DNA of 64,000 nt, from assembly GCA_965659415.1 (NCBI GenBank), contig CBFHVA010000015.1, positions 1-64,000 of the forward strand, read 5' to 3'. The stretch comes from Phaeocystidibacter sp965659415 (GTDB taxonomy: Bacteria; Bacteroidota; Bacteroidia; Flavobacteriales; Schleiferiaceae). Both the position numbers and the translations under genes were made by a program. The notes under the pieces are model-generated. The model had not been told where the DNA came from. It ran no database searches and saw only the letters and a list, made by a program, of their open reading frames with translations. Below, piece by piece: positions 48,896 to 57,797 of the stretch (positions are counted from its first letter, which is position 1; each line of letters begins with the position of its first letter).

Positions 48896-49924
48896 ATGGG
48901 AGTATTTGACTTTTTCGTTCAGGATATCGCCATCGACCTCGGTACTGCGAACACATTGATTATTCACAATGACAAGGTTGTGGTTGATGCACCTTCCATT
49001 GTAGCTCTCGACAGAGCGACCAATGCCATCATGGCTGTGGGTCACTCTGCGATGCAAATGCACGGCAAAACCCACGAGAATATTAAAACCATTCGTCCAC
49101 TTAAAGATGGCGTGATTGCGGATTTCGTAGCCTCAGAGCACATGATTCGCGAGATGATCAAGAGTATTCCTTCGCTCAAGAGCAAATACTTCTCTCCTTC
49201 TTTGCGCATGGTGATTTGTATTCCAAGCGGTATCACCGAAGTGGAAAAGCGCGCTGTAAAAGACTCGGCTGAGCAAGCCAAAGCCAAGGAAGTGTATCTC
49301 ATTCACGAACCAATGGCTGCAGCAATCGGTATCGGCGTGGATGTACTCGAGCCGAAAGGAAATATGATCATCGACATCGGGGGTGGTACCACTGAAATTG
49401 CGGTTCTCGCTTTGGGCGGTATTGTATGTGACAAGAGCATCAAAGTAGCAGGTGATGTATTTACAAATGACATCAGCTATTACATGCGTACGCAACACAA
49501 CCTTTACGTAGGTGAGCGTACAGCCGAGCAAATCAAAATTCAAATCGGTTCTGCTCTCGACGATCTGCCGAACCCACCAGACGATATGGATGTGCAAGGT
49601 AGAGACTTGTTGACCGGTAAGCCTAAACAGATTACGGTTTCGTACAAGGAGATTGCACGTGCCCTTGATAAGTCGATTACCCGTATTGAAGATGCCATCA
49701 TGGAGGCCCTTTCTATGACGCCGCCTGAATTGGCTGCCGATATTTACAACAGCGGTATCTATATGGCCGGTGGAGGTTCTTTGCTTCGTGGTCTCGACAA
49801 GCGCATCAGCATGAAAACAGACCTTCCAGTATACGTAGCTGAAGATCCGCTTCGCGCGGTAGTTAGAGGAACGGGGATTACCTTGAAGAACATCGACAAG
49901 TACCGCACACTGCTAATTCGATAA
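48896..49924 (+). CDS. mreB: Rod-shape actin homologue MreB
   Basis: 342 residues. Bacterial actin that forms membrane-bound filaments and directs the elongasome. Phosphate 1 loop IDLGTANTLI, connect 1 and phosphate 2 (IDIGGGTTEIAVLALGG) and adenosine motif (MAGGGSLLRGLDKRI) are all present. The N-terminus MGVFDFFVQDIA could act as the membrane-binding helix. Followed by mreC after 6 bases. Confidence 0.97.
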   Translation: MGVFDFFVQDIAIDLGTANTLIIHNDKVVVDAPSIVALDRATNAIMAVGHSAMQMHGKTHENIKTIRPLKDGVIADFVASEHMIREMIKSIPSLKSKYFSPSLRMVICIPSGITEVEKRAVKDSAEQAKAKEVYLIHEPMAAAIGIGVDVLEPKGNMIIDIGGGTTEIAVLALGGIVCDKSIKVAGDVFTNDISYYMRTQHNLYVGERTAEQIKIQIGSALDDLPNPPDDMDVQGRDLLTGKPKQITVSYKEIARALDKSITRIEDAIMEALSMTPPELAADIYNSGIYMAGGGSLLRGLDKRISMKTDLPVYVAEDPLRAVVRGTGITLKNIDKYRTLLIR

Positions 49925-49930
49925 TTCTGC

Positions 49931-50761
49931 ATGCAGTATTTGCTACAATGGTTGTGGAGAAGACGAGTACTCTTCGTTTTCATTGCTTTGCAAGCAGTAG
50001 CCATCACCTTTATAGCTCGTGCTAATTCTTACCAGCGTGCAGCAGTGCTCACCTCTGCCAATTCCATCAGTGGAGGCATTATGGAGACGTACAGCTCGGT
50101 GCATGATTTCATCAACCTGAGCGAAACCAATCGCAATTTAGCGGCTGAAAATGCCGCATTGAGAGCATCCTTGAGATCGTCGTACTTCCAATTGTTTGCC
50201 GACAACGATACGGTGATTGATACGCTCTACCAACAGCATTACACCTATATCGATGCAGAGGTGATCAATAGTTCCATTCACAAGAGGAACAATTACATCA
50301 CTATCAATAGAGGTCGAATGCACGGCGTAGAAGAAGACATGGCTGTGATCAATGGATTTGGTGTGCTCGGCATTGTGGCCGACGTAAGTGATCATTTCGC
50401 TTCGGTCATTCCTATCATTCACGGTAGCTCCCGTTTACCAGGTCGATTCCAGAAGTCGAATTTCTTCGGTTCGGTTTCATGGCCAGCCACAGCCAGCTTT
50501 AGGGAGGCCTTGTTGAGCGACATTCCTCGACAAGCTGAAATTGCTGTAGGCGATACCATCGTAACCGACACACGATCGTCCCTCTACCCCTCTGGAATTC
50601 CCATCGGCGTAGTCGACACGTTCTACATAGAACCTCAAGATCAGTTTTATGAAGTAAAGCTCAATTTGAGTGTTGATTTCGCACAATTGCAAAAGGTATA
50701 TGTGGTCGTGAATCTGTTGAAAAGCGAACAACTCGAACTCGAATCCAATCAAGAAGAATGA
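49931..50761 (+). CDS. mreC: Rod-shape-determining protein MreC
   Basis: 276 residues. One N-terminal membrane helix (VLFVFIALQAVAITFIA), a short coiled coil (NLSETNRNLAAENAALRAS) and the periplasmic beta domain (NNYITINRGRMHGVEEDMAVINGFGVLGIV). Links MreB to the periplasmic synthases, activating PBP2-RodA. Overlaps mreD by 4 bases (ATGA). Confidence 0.93.
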   Translation: MQYLLQWLWRRRVLFVFIALQAVAITFIARANSYQRAAVLTSANSISGGIMETYSSVHDFINLSETNRNLAAENAALRASLRSSYFQLFADNDTVIDTLYQQHYTYIDAEVINSSIHKRNNYITINRGRMHGVEEDMAVINGFGVLGIVADVSDHFASVIPIIHGSSRLPGRFQKSNFFGSVSWPATASFREALLSDIPRQAEIAVGDTIVTDTRSSLYPSGIPIGVVDTFYIEPQDQFYEVKLNLSVDFAQLQKVYVVVNLLKSEQLELESNQEE

Positions 50762-51264
50762 ATTCAGATAACTTGAAATGGATTGGGCGATTTGCCTTCT
50801 TGGCCTTGTTTCAGATCTTCATTCTGAACAACATCCAGCTATTCGGTTATTTGAACCCGTATCTCTATGTGTTGTTCATTCTCACCTTGCCTGCAAGAAC
50901 CAACCGAGTGAACTTGCTGCTCTGGGCTTTTGCCTTGGGTTGGATAATCGACATTGCTGAAAACTCAGGCGGTATACATTTATCTGCCACTTTAACGTTG
51001 GCCTTCATTCGTCCGTACCTCTTAGGCTTGGTAGTAGCATCAAACAAAGAATTGGAAAGAGTGAACCTCTGGACACTCGGAGCCTCTCGATTCTTAACCT
51101 ATGTAACCGTAGGTGTGCTGGTTCATCATTTGTGGCTATTTAGTTTAGAAGCCTTTAGCATTCGTGAGGTAGTGTCCATAATGACTCGTACCTTAGTATC
51201 AGTGCCTATAACCCTGCTGATGATTTACATTTTGCAGTTGTTTGTGTACCGAGAAGAAGCATGA
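50758..51264 (+). CDS. mreD: Rod-shape-determining protein MreD
   Basis: 168 residues with five predicted membrane helices and little soluble sequence (FLALFQIFILNNIQLFGYLNPYLYVLF...). Sequence is poorly conserved as usual for MreD; the call rests on size, topology and the position between mreC and mrdA. Overlaps mrdA by 4 bases (ATGA). Confidence 0.88.
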   Translation: MNSDNLKWIGRFAFLALFQIFILNNIQLFGYLNPYLYVLFILTLPARTNRVNLLLWAFALGWIIDIAENSGGIHLSATLTLAFIRPYLLGLVVASNKELERVNLWTLGASRFLTYVTVGVLVHHLWLFSLEAFSIREVVSIMTRTLVSVPITLLMIYILQLFVYREEA

Positions 51265-53111
51265 GAAGGGACCTATTTTTCTACATTTTATTAGCGCTGA
51301 TGGGATTGATCTTTATGGGGAGACTCTTCTCCATTCAGGTGATTGATCCGGAGTACACGCTATCCGCAGAAAACAACGTAAAGCGCGAAGTTCGGGTGTA
51401 CCCACCTCGAGGATACATCTACGACCGAAATGGCAAATTGTTGGTGGCCAATCAAGTGGCCTACGACTTGATGGTGATTCCTCGACAAACCAGTGAATTC
51501 GACACCGCGCTGTTGATGGATCTTCTCGAAGTGGACAGCGCATACATTCACACTAAACTCGCACAGGCGCGTCGCTATTCCACCTTCAAGCCCAGCGTTT
51601 TCTTCGGCATGATGTCGGACGATCGATACGCCCGAATTCAAGAAGAACTGTACAAGTTTCAAGGGTTCTATACCCAAAAGCGAATTCTTCGAGACTACCC
51701 TATTGAGGGAGCCGCAAATGTGGTGGGCTTCATTGGCGAAGTGAATCAAAGTTTTATTCAAAACAACCCTGGTTACTCCATGGGCGACCTCACCGGAAAA
51801 GGAGGGATCGACAAGAGTTATGAAGACATTCTGAGAGGAAAAGCCGGCAGGAGGTTCTTGCTCGTTGACAACCACAACAGGGAAGTAGGTCAGTTCATGA
51901 ACGGTGCTTTTGATACGCTTCCCCAGCCCGGGAAGGACGTAGTGAGCACCATCGATTACGACTTGCAGCATTTAGGCGAGATCTTGATGTCGGGTAAGCG
52001 AGGTAGTATTGTAGCTATTGAACCGAGTTCCGGTGAAATTTTGGCCCTCGTAAGTGCGCCTACCTACGACCCCAACTTGCTCATTGGCCGCCAGCGAAGC
52101 AGGAATTACACAGAGTTGTACTACGACAGTATTAATAAACCACTTTACGACAGAGGCTTGCTGGCGCAATACCCTCCGGGTTCTCCGTTCAAAGTAATCA
52201 ACGCCTTAATCGGATTACAAGAAGGCACGCTCCGCCCGCAAACTTCCTATACTTGTCGAGGCGGATTCCGCTACGGATCCCTACATGTGGGTTGCCACTG
52301 TGGGGGCGGCTCCATGCGACTCCGGAAGTCGATTTCTGAGAGTTGCAACAACTACTATTGCAATGTTTTTAAGGGTATCATCGAAAACTATCCATCAGCC
52401 CAAGAAGGCATGAACGCTTGGCATGACCATGTTACCAGCTTTGGATTGGGCGAATTCCTGAACAACGATTTACCTACAGGGCGACGAGGCAGAGTACCTA
52501 CGGCAGATTATTACGACCGCGCTTTCGGCTACACCGGTTGGAAAGCTGTGAGTACGATATCCTTGGCCATTGGTCAGGGTGAAATGGAAGTTACGCCGAT
52601 TCAATTGGCCAACATGACAGCTGCAATAGCCAACCGAGGTCACTACTACACACCCCACATTGTAAAAGCCATTGGAGGTGAACCGGTTTCCGATCCCCAC
52701 TACACGGAACCGAAGCGAACCACTATTGATAGCGTTCACTTCCCCGTTGTGATTGAAGGTATGTACGACGTTTTCGAGAATGGAACAGCCCGAATGAGCC
52801 GCTTGGAATCCATTCCGATGTGCGGAAAAACCGGAACGGCGGAGAACCCACACGGTCAGGATCACTCGATTTTCATCGCGTTCGCCCCCAAGGACAATCC
52901 GCAGATTGCCATTGCAGTCATTGTGGAAAACGGATATTGGGGAAGCCGATGGGCCGCACCTATTGCCTCGCTCATGATTGAAGATTACGTGAACGGTGAG
53001 ATCAGCAGAGATTGGTTGTATCAGCGAATGATAGACGGCAACTTATCCGAGGAATACCGTTCACAGTACATCGAGATTTTTGGTAATGATAGCCTCTTTG
53101 TTGCCCCATGA
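51261..53111 (+). CDS. mrdA: Penicillin-binding protein 2
   Basis: 616 residues. Transpeptidase of the elongasome. One N-terminal membrane helix (7-26), the PBP dimer/pedestal domain (about 40-210, VYPPRGYIYDRNGKLL), then the transpeptidase domain with Ser308-Pro-Phe-Lys311 (YPPGSPFK), Ser361-Cys-Asn363 and Lys523-Thr-Gly. All three beta-lactam motifs are intact. A small cysteine cluster (CRGG...HVGCHCGGG, residues about 332-349) lies near the active site, also seen in related PBP2 proteins that bind a metal there. Overlaps rodA by 4 bases. Confidence 0.96.
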   Translation: MRRDLFFYILLALMGLIFMGRLFSIQVIDPEYTLSAENNVKREVRVYPPRGYIYDRNGKLLVANQVAYDLMVIPRQTSEFDTALLMDLLEVDSAYIHTKLAQARRYSTFKPSVFFGMMSDDRYARIQEELYKFQGFYTQKRILRDYPIEGAANVVGFIGEVNQSFIQNNPGYSMGDLTGKGGIDKSYEDILRGKAGRRFLLVDNHNREVGQFMNGAFDTLPQPGKDVVSTIDYDLQHLGEILMSGKRGSIVAIEPSSGEILALVSAPTYDPNLLIGRQRSRNYTELYYDSINKPLYDRGLLAQYPPGSPFKVINALIGLQEGTLRPQTSYTCRGGFRYGSLHVGCHCGGGSMRLRKSISESCNNYYCNVFKGIIENYPSAQEGMNAWHDHVTSFGLGEFLNNDLPTGRRGRVPTADYYDRAFGYTGWKAVSTISLAIGQGEMEVTPIQLANMTAAIANRGHYYTPHIVKAIGGEPVSDPHYTEPKRTTIDSVHFPVVIEGMYDVFENGTARMSRLESIPMCGKTGTAENPHGQDHSIFIAFAPKDNPQIAIAVIVENGYWGSRWAAPIASLMIEDYVNGEISRDWLYQRMIDGNLSEEYRSQYIEIFGNDSLFVAP

Positions 53112-54376
53112 GTGATCGGTTAAGTAGCAGGAACGTATTCTCGAGAGTAGACCGATGGACGGTGCTTCTCTATGCCATCTTGGTATTGGTGGGCTGGATG
53201 AATATCTATGCGGCCATTTACTCCGAAGAACATCAGAACATTTTCGATACCAGTCAGGAGTACGGCAAGCAAATGATCTGGATTGTCACTTCCGGCATCC
53301 TCATCCTGGCTATACTCCTCAGTGATGCCAGGTTATACCAGAACATCTCCTACAGCACCTACGGCGCCACGCTCATTCTATTGCTCCTCGTTTTGGTGAT
53401 TGGTAAAGAGGTGGCAGGAAATAAGAGTTGGATAGCCCTTGGCCCCTTTAGCTTGCAGCCTTCCGAGTTCGCCAAGTTCGGTACGGCACTTGCCATGGCG
53501 AAGTACCTAAGCACCCTTCAAGTAGATATAAGCAAATGGAAGTATCGCTTGTGGCCGGTGGTAATTATGGGCTTACCGTTTCTTTTTATCATGGCTCAGC
53601 CCGACACAGGATCGGCATTGGTGTTCCTCTCTTTCGTGCTCGTACTATACCGCGAAGGACTTCCCGGAATGTATTTATTCATGGCCTTCCTCACTGCTAC
53701 GGTCGTCATTTTATCGCTTATTTACCCAACAACATGGGTAGCTGTTGCCCTCGGTGGAGTAGCTGTTTTGCTCGCTATCTCAATGCGTAAGCAGCGCCGC
53801 ATGATGTGGACTACCCTTCTTCTCGGGGTCTTTAGTATTGGTCTGACTTTCGTAACCGACTTGGCCTTCAATAAAATCCTTCAGCCTCACCAGCAGAGTA
53901 GAATTGAAGTGGTATTGGGGATAAAAGACGACATCAAAGGGGTGGGTTATCAAACGCATCAATCGTTGATTTCTATTGGCTCGGGTGGCTTTACGGGCAA
54001 GGGCTTCTTGCAGGGTACCCAAACGAAGCTAGACTTCGTACCCAAGCAGAGTACCGATTATATCTTCTGCACGGTGGGTGAAGAATGGGGCTTCATTGGC
54101 AGTTCGCTTACCGTTATTCTCTTTGTTGCCCTCATGGCCCGATTGGTATTCCTTGCCGAACGTCAAAAGAGCAACTTCTCCCGCATTTACGGCTACGGCG
54201 TCGTGGGCATTCTATTCATCCACTTTGCTGTAAACATCGCCATGACTCTCGGTCTCGCCCCGGTAATTGGTATCCCGCTCCCCTTCTTCAGCTATGGCGG
54301 CTCCTCGCTTTGGGGTTTCACCATTTTGCTGTTCATTTTTGTGAGATTGGACGCCAATCGGTGGAGTGAGCTGTAG
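53108..54376 (+). CDS. rodA: Peptidoglycan glycosyltransferase RodA
   Basis: 422 residues, SEDS family with ten predicted helices; polymerises lipid II as the partner of PBP2. LGPFSLQPSEFAKFGTALAMAKYL, FLFIMAQPDTGSALVFLSF with the family Asp, and PVIGIPLPFFSYGGSS near the C-terminus are diagnostic. Last gene of the purH-mre-mrdA operon; two GC-rich hairpins follow the stop at once. Confidence 0.95.
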   Translation: MSDRLSSRNVFSRVDRWTVLLYAILVLVGWMNIYAAIYSEEHQNIFDTSQEYGKQMIWIVTSGILILAILLSDARLYQNISYSTYGATLILLLLVLVIGKEVAGNKSWIALGPFSLQPSEFAKFGTALAMAKYLSTLQVDISKWKYRLWPVVIMGLPFLFIMAQPDTGSALVFLSFVLVLYREGLPGMYLFMAFLTATVVILSLIYPTTWVAVALGGVAVLLAISMRKQRRMMWTTLLLGVFSIGLTFVTDLAFNKILQPHQQSRIEVVLGIKDDIKGVGYQTHQSLISIGSGGFTGKGFLQGTQTKLDFVPKQSTDYIFCTVGEEWGFIGSSLTVILFVALMARLVFLAERQKSNFSRIYGYGVVGILFIHFAVNIAMTLGLAPVIGIPLPFFSYGGSSLWGFTILLFIFVRLDANRWSEL

Positions 54377-54419
54377 GTCCGGCGGAGCCGGACTGACGAG
54401 CCCCGACTTGAGGTCGGGG
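54377..54419. repeat. Two GC-rich perfect hairpins after rodA
   Basis: GTCCGGC-GGA-GCCGGAC (54377-54393) begins the base after the rodA stop, and CCCCGAC-TTGAG-GTCGGGG (54401-54419) follows. No T-run comes after, so they are not typical terminators; they may act as transcript ends or belong to a REP-like family. The remaining 54420-54528 shows nothing. Confidence 0.6.
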
Positions 54420-54528
54420 GGGGCTTGTGAGGGCTGGATTGGAATGAGTTCGTCCGACTCTAAATACAGAGCAGTAAACAAGTTGAAAATTCGTGAGCGA
54501 AAGACTTGATTGGGATGAGCGGTCAGGC

Positions 54529-54872
54529 CTAATCCCATTTCTTAACGGCTTTGATGAGGTTCCGCAGCATGCGGTGAACGACTTTGCACTCTGCTCGTAG
54601 ATCATTGATTGTTTCATCGTCGTCGTGAAGCGAGAGAACAAGAAGTTGTGAATCAAGCTCAGCAGATGACCCCAAAGAGTAAGTAAGAAAACGGAGGTAA
54701 TTTTGCTGGTTGGATACTGGGACCCCTCGGCTATATTGCTTGAGATACTCAATGCACAACTCGTCAATTGGGACGCCAATCGGTAGTTGCGAATCCGCTC
54801 CGAATATCGGATTACGTCTGAAGCTAAATGTGCAGCCCGTAGGTAACAATCCAATCGTTCATAATTTCTCAT
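54529..54872 (-). pseudogene. Four-helix-bundle protein (23S rRNA intervening-sequence family), frameshifted
   Basis: Two overlapping frames together make one family protein. From 54872 the first frame reads MRNYERLDCYLRAAH to ALSISSNIAEG, the family's helix 1 and its conserved NIAEG turn. The second frame continues VSNQQNYLRFLTYSLGSSAELDSQL and MLRNLIKAVKKWD, ending at 54529. The break falls in a run of four G (minus strand, about 54723-54726). Adding one G would give an unbroken 114-residue protein of normal family length, so a one-base deletion or a read error is likely. Function of the family is unknown; members were first found inside rRNA intervening sequences and many stand alone. The start ATG is clear. 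Confidence 0.8.
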
Positions 54873-55142
54873 GGTGTATTGGCTTTAGGCCAAGTTACTC
54901 TGAGTCACTCGAACATGTCCGATTTTCAGATGACAGATTCGCGATTCTTAGTTTGTCCTTGGATGACTTCCGGGAATCAAGAGGCATATGGTCCATTGGT
55001 CGACACTCGAAAATTACTATACCCTGAGCCCGTTGCCTGCGGTCTGTTGCCCTGCGTCCGAAGGGAGTGAGTTGATTGTCGAACTTCCAACCCTGGCCGC
55101 CGCGAGCCTCATAGCCCCATTGCCTCATAGCCTCATAGCCAT
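54873..55142. other. Gene-free stretch between the broken gene and the PpiD-like gene
   Basis: No supported coding frame. It holds short repeats (CCTCATAGCC three times within 55104-55140) and low-order resemblance to the gene-free stretch 57430-57800 on the other side of the PpiD-like gene. Confidence 0.5.
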
Positions 55143-55176
55143 AAAAAAACCGACTCTCTCGAATCGGTTCTTTTAT
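55143..55176 (-). terminator. Intrinsic terminator of the PpiD-like gene
   Basis: Minus strand AACCGA-loop-TCGGTT continuing into seven T, 22 bases after the stop at 55198. Confidence 0.8.
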
Positions 55177-55197
55177 TCTAATTATGTCGTTGTCCGC

Positions 55198-57381
55198 CTA
55201 GAAGAAACGAAGTCTGTTGTCTTCAATTTCAACCTCGTTGCTGATTGAGCTGAGGACAATTTGGGCAGCGAAGTTGGACTTGGCGCGGTTGTTTATGTTT
55301 TGAACGTCTTGGCTGTAGTCTTCTTTATCTGTAAAAGGTGTAGCTGCGTTTACTTGCCATATATATACTCCGCGGTTTCCTGCAACTGGACCTCCAACAG
55401 GCCCTACAGGCGTTCCGCTCATCATACCTACTACCTTTGGCTCGTTACCTACGCCCGTGATTGAGCTATTGCCCAAGCGCACTTGTTGGATAACCATGTC
55501 TTGCTCAGAGCCGTTGGCGATTTCTTGCATGGCGGTTTTGCCTTCCATTAAGCTTTCAGCCAAAGGAAGAAGCACGCGCTCTGCTTTCACCTGGTTGGTC
55601 ACCATCGGTCTGATATCCTCGCGAACGTCGTCCAAGGTCTTGTATCCTTCTTCGGTGATATCCGTTAGCTGAACCACTACGAATGACTCACCGTTGTTGT
55701 TGATCAACTGTACATCACCAATGGCCACTTCCTTTTCTCTACCGAAAGCCCAAGTCACAATTCCGCGAGCTTGTGCCAAGCCAATTACCCCATCAGCCGT
55801 TTGCTGTAGTTCGGTCATTGGTCGAGCTTGGTAGCCCAATTCCTGTGCTTTCTCAACGAAATCACCGTTGGCAGCTGCATTGGCAAACGACTGTGCGTTG
55901 CTATAGATCTCTCTTTCTGTGCGAGAAGAAATAACCACCTCTTGGTAAACAGTAGCCACTTTCACAGCTTTCGACCTACTTCTAGAGTGCTCCATCACTT
56001 CCATGATGTGGAAACCGAATTGCGTTTGAACCACGCCGGTCGAGCCCACTGGATTCTGATAAGCGAAGTTCTCAAAAGGAGCTACCATCGCCTTAGGCTT
56101 AAACCACTCGTAGAGTCCGCCTGATGCTACTGAACCCGGATCTTCTGAGAACTGAGTTACCAAACTGTCGAATGGTGTAGTACCGTTGTTGATTACCTCT
56201 AGCAAGCTATCAGCCAAAACGCGAGCGTCAGCTAGGGTGCGTACAGATTGGTTGTTCGGTTGACCGTTGTTGAATCCGATCAATATGTGACGAGCTGAAA
56301 CTGAATCAGGCAACATGGTGATTTCAGAAAGCTTCGTGAGCTTGTAGCCACCTGCTTCTTCATACGGGCCATATACGTATCCGGGTTCTGCTTGGAACAT
56401 GATAGAATCTACATTGCTGCTCAAATCGCCTGTTCTCCAAAAACCCGGACGGTAAGGCAGGGTGCTATTGGCAGCCACAAATGCGCTATCGTCATCCGTA
56501 TTTCTGAAACCAACGAGCGTATCGTTCATGTTGGTCACGTTATTAAAGCGAACACGGTCTTCGACCATCGCTACCAATTCATCGCGTACTTCTTGCTTGT
56601 CCAATTCACTTGGAGCGAGCTCGAAGTTCACGTAAACCACATCGCGTGTTTCGAAGTCTTGCTTGTAGAGATGCTTGTTCTCGTTGTAGTACGCCTCAAA
56701 ATCTGCTTCGGTAACCTCTACCTCATCATCCGCTACAGAACTGTATGGAAGTTGGATGAAGGCCACGTCTTTGCTCATGCTGTTTCCCGCAAACTGGTGC
56801 TTAGCCAATGCCGCTGGCGTGTAAATGGCACCCTGAATGGCGCGATCGAACTTGAATTGCAAGGCTTGGTCGCGAACGTCATTTTCAAAACGAGTCCATG
56901 CAGCCCACTGAGCTGCGGCTTCTTCACTTGAGCTACGGTTGTCACGCAAGTTTCTCAACAAGGCGTTGAAACGGTCGCGTGAAAAACGACCTTGCTCATC
57001 GATGAAATTCGGCTGCTGCTGAATATTCGGATTGTTAATGATTTCCTCGTACAACTCATCGGCTGTAACGGTAAACCCGAGGTCTTCATACACCTCTTCA
57101 AAAATGATTTCTGAGATGAAACCCTGCCATACGATATTGGCCAACTGATTCTGAGGCATATCGGCATAGGCCTGGTCTTGCTGGCGAAGCTCTTGCATAC
57201 GCTGGTTGAACTCGGTGATGGACACCTCAGTGCCATCAATAGTTCCAACTGCGTTTGAGTTTGAAGCGAAGATATTCGTACCTCCCATCATCAAATCACC
57301 TAACAAAAAGGCGCCCAAAGCGACCCCAATAATAACGATCAATAAACCTGATCTTCTGCGAATGTTTTCCAAAGTAGCCAT
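55198..57381 (-). CDS. PpiD/SurA-like periplasmic peptidyl-prolyl isomerase
   Basis: 727 residues. One N-terminal membrane helix (LLIVIIGVALGAFLLGDLMM, residues 13-32) anchors it; the rest is periplasmic. A SurA_N-like helical chaperone domain (about 45-200) is followed by a parvulin rotamase domain at about 361-463 (VSARHILIGFNN ... FSEDPGSVASGGLYEWFKPKAMV ... QTQFGFHIMEV), whose end matches the active-site FGFHII consensus. A second, weaker parvulin-like stretch follows before the C-terminus. Probably folds outer membrane or exported proteins as they leave SecYEG. Last gene of the coaX-lptC-CorC direction but with its own possible promoter. Confidence 0.92.
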   Translation of the reverse strand: MATLENIRRRSGLLIVIIGVALGAFLLGDLMMGGTNIFASNSNAVGTIDGTEVSITEFNQRMQELRQQDQAYADMPQNQLANIVWQGFISEIIFEEVYEDLGFTVTADELYEEIINNPNIQQQPNFIDEQGRFSRDRFNALLRNLRDNRSSSEEAAAQWAAWTRFENDVRDQALQFKFDRAIQGAIYTPAALAKHQFAGNSMSKDVAFIQLPYSSVADDEVEVTEADFEAYYNENKHLYKQDFETRDVVYVNFELAPSELDKQEVRDELVAMVEDRVRFNNVTNMNDTLVGFRNTDDDSAFVAANSTLPYRPGFWRTGDLSSNVDSIMFQAEPGYVYGPYEEAGGYKLTKLSEITMLPDSVSARHILIGFNNGQPNNQSVRTLADARVLADSLLEVINNGTTPFDSLVTQFSEDPGSVASGGLYEWFKPKAMVAPFENFAYQNPVGSTGVVQTQFGFHIMEVMEHSRSRSKAVKVATVYQEVVISSRTEREIYSNAQSFANAAANGDFVEKAQELGYQARPMTELQQTADGVIGLAQARGIVTWAFGREKEVAIGDVQLINNNGESFVVVQLTDITEEGYKTLDDVREDIRPMVTNQVKAERVLLPLAESLMEGKTAMQEIANGSEQDMVIQQVRLGNSSITGVGNEPKVVGMMSGTPVGPVGGPVAGNRGVYIWQVNAATPFTDKEDYSQDVQNINNRAKSNFAAQIVLSSISNEVEIEDNRLRFF

Positions 57382-57411
57382 GTGCTCTTACGGACTTTTA
57401 GTTCAAGGTTG

Positions 57412-57445
57412 CGAATATACAGTGTTGGCGGGATAAAACGGGCAA
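57412..57445 (-). promoter_or_regulatory. Possible promoter of the PpiD-like gene
   Basis: Minus strand TTG-N23-TATATTCG, one mismatch from the -7 consensus and at the long end of the spacer range, about 30 bases before the start. Confidence 0.4.
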
Positions 57446-57664
57446 AAGTTTGAGGGATTTTAAGCCTCCCTGCGGTCGGCAGGCAGGCAACTCCCTTCGG
57501 TCGTTGGACAACAGGCAAGAGCCTTACTTCGGTCGGCTGGCAACGGACAACGGGCTGGCCGCATTTGTTCAGATGGCAATGAGACAATGAGGCTATGAGG
57601 CTTTTAAAAGCTAACATTGGAGTTTGAAAGTATCCAACGCATTGGTTGTTGGACTCCCTCTTTT

Positions 57665-57790
57665 CTTCGCCGCAGGCGAAGAACCTTATGCTTGCCGCAA
57701 GGCAATGCATCCTTTTGCCAGCCGCGAAGCGGAGGCATCCTTTTGCTCGCCGCTAGGCGAAGCAACCTTATCGAGGCGCCATAAAGCGCC
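57665..57790. repeat. Array of five hairpins with changing arms
   Basis: Five palindromes in a row with a period of about 26-28 bases: CTTCGCC-GCA-GGCGAAG (57665), TTGCC-GCAA-GGCAA (57692), CCGC-GAA-GCGG (57722), TCGCC-GCTA-GGCGA (57747) and GGCGC-(C)ATAAA-GCGCC (57775). Linkers are alike (AACCTTATG, CATCCTTTTG, CATCCTTTTG, CAACCTTAT). The arms differ between units yet stay self-complementary. The array lies in the 416-base gene-free gap 57382-57797; the left part of the gap also has CCTGC-GGTCG-GCAGG (near 57470) and two more TTCGGTCG words. Not a CRISPR: the paired parts vary and the linkers are constant. Confidence 0.75.
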
Positions 57791-57797
57791 GAGATCC

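Noticed and set aside
56392..56931. 179-codon plus-strand frame inside the PpiD-like gene
   Set aside because: Antisense to a complete isomerase gene and without any family motif.
57665..57790. CRISPR array
   Set aside because: The period (26-28) is too short, there are no constant repeats of 24-37 bases, the varying parts are self-complementary, and no cas gene is present.
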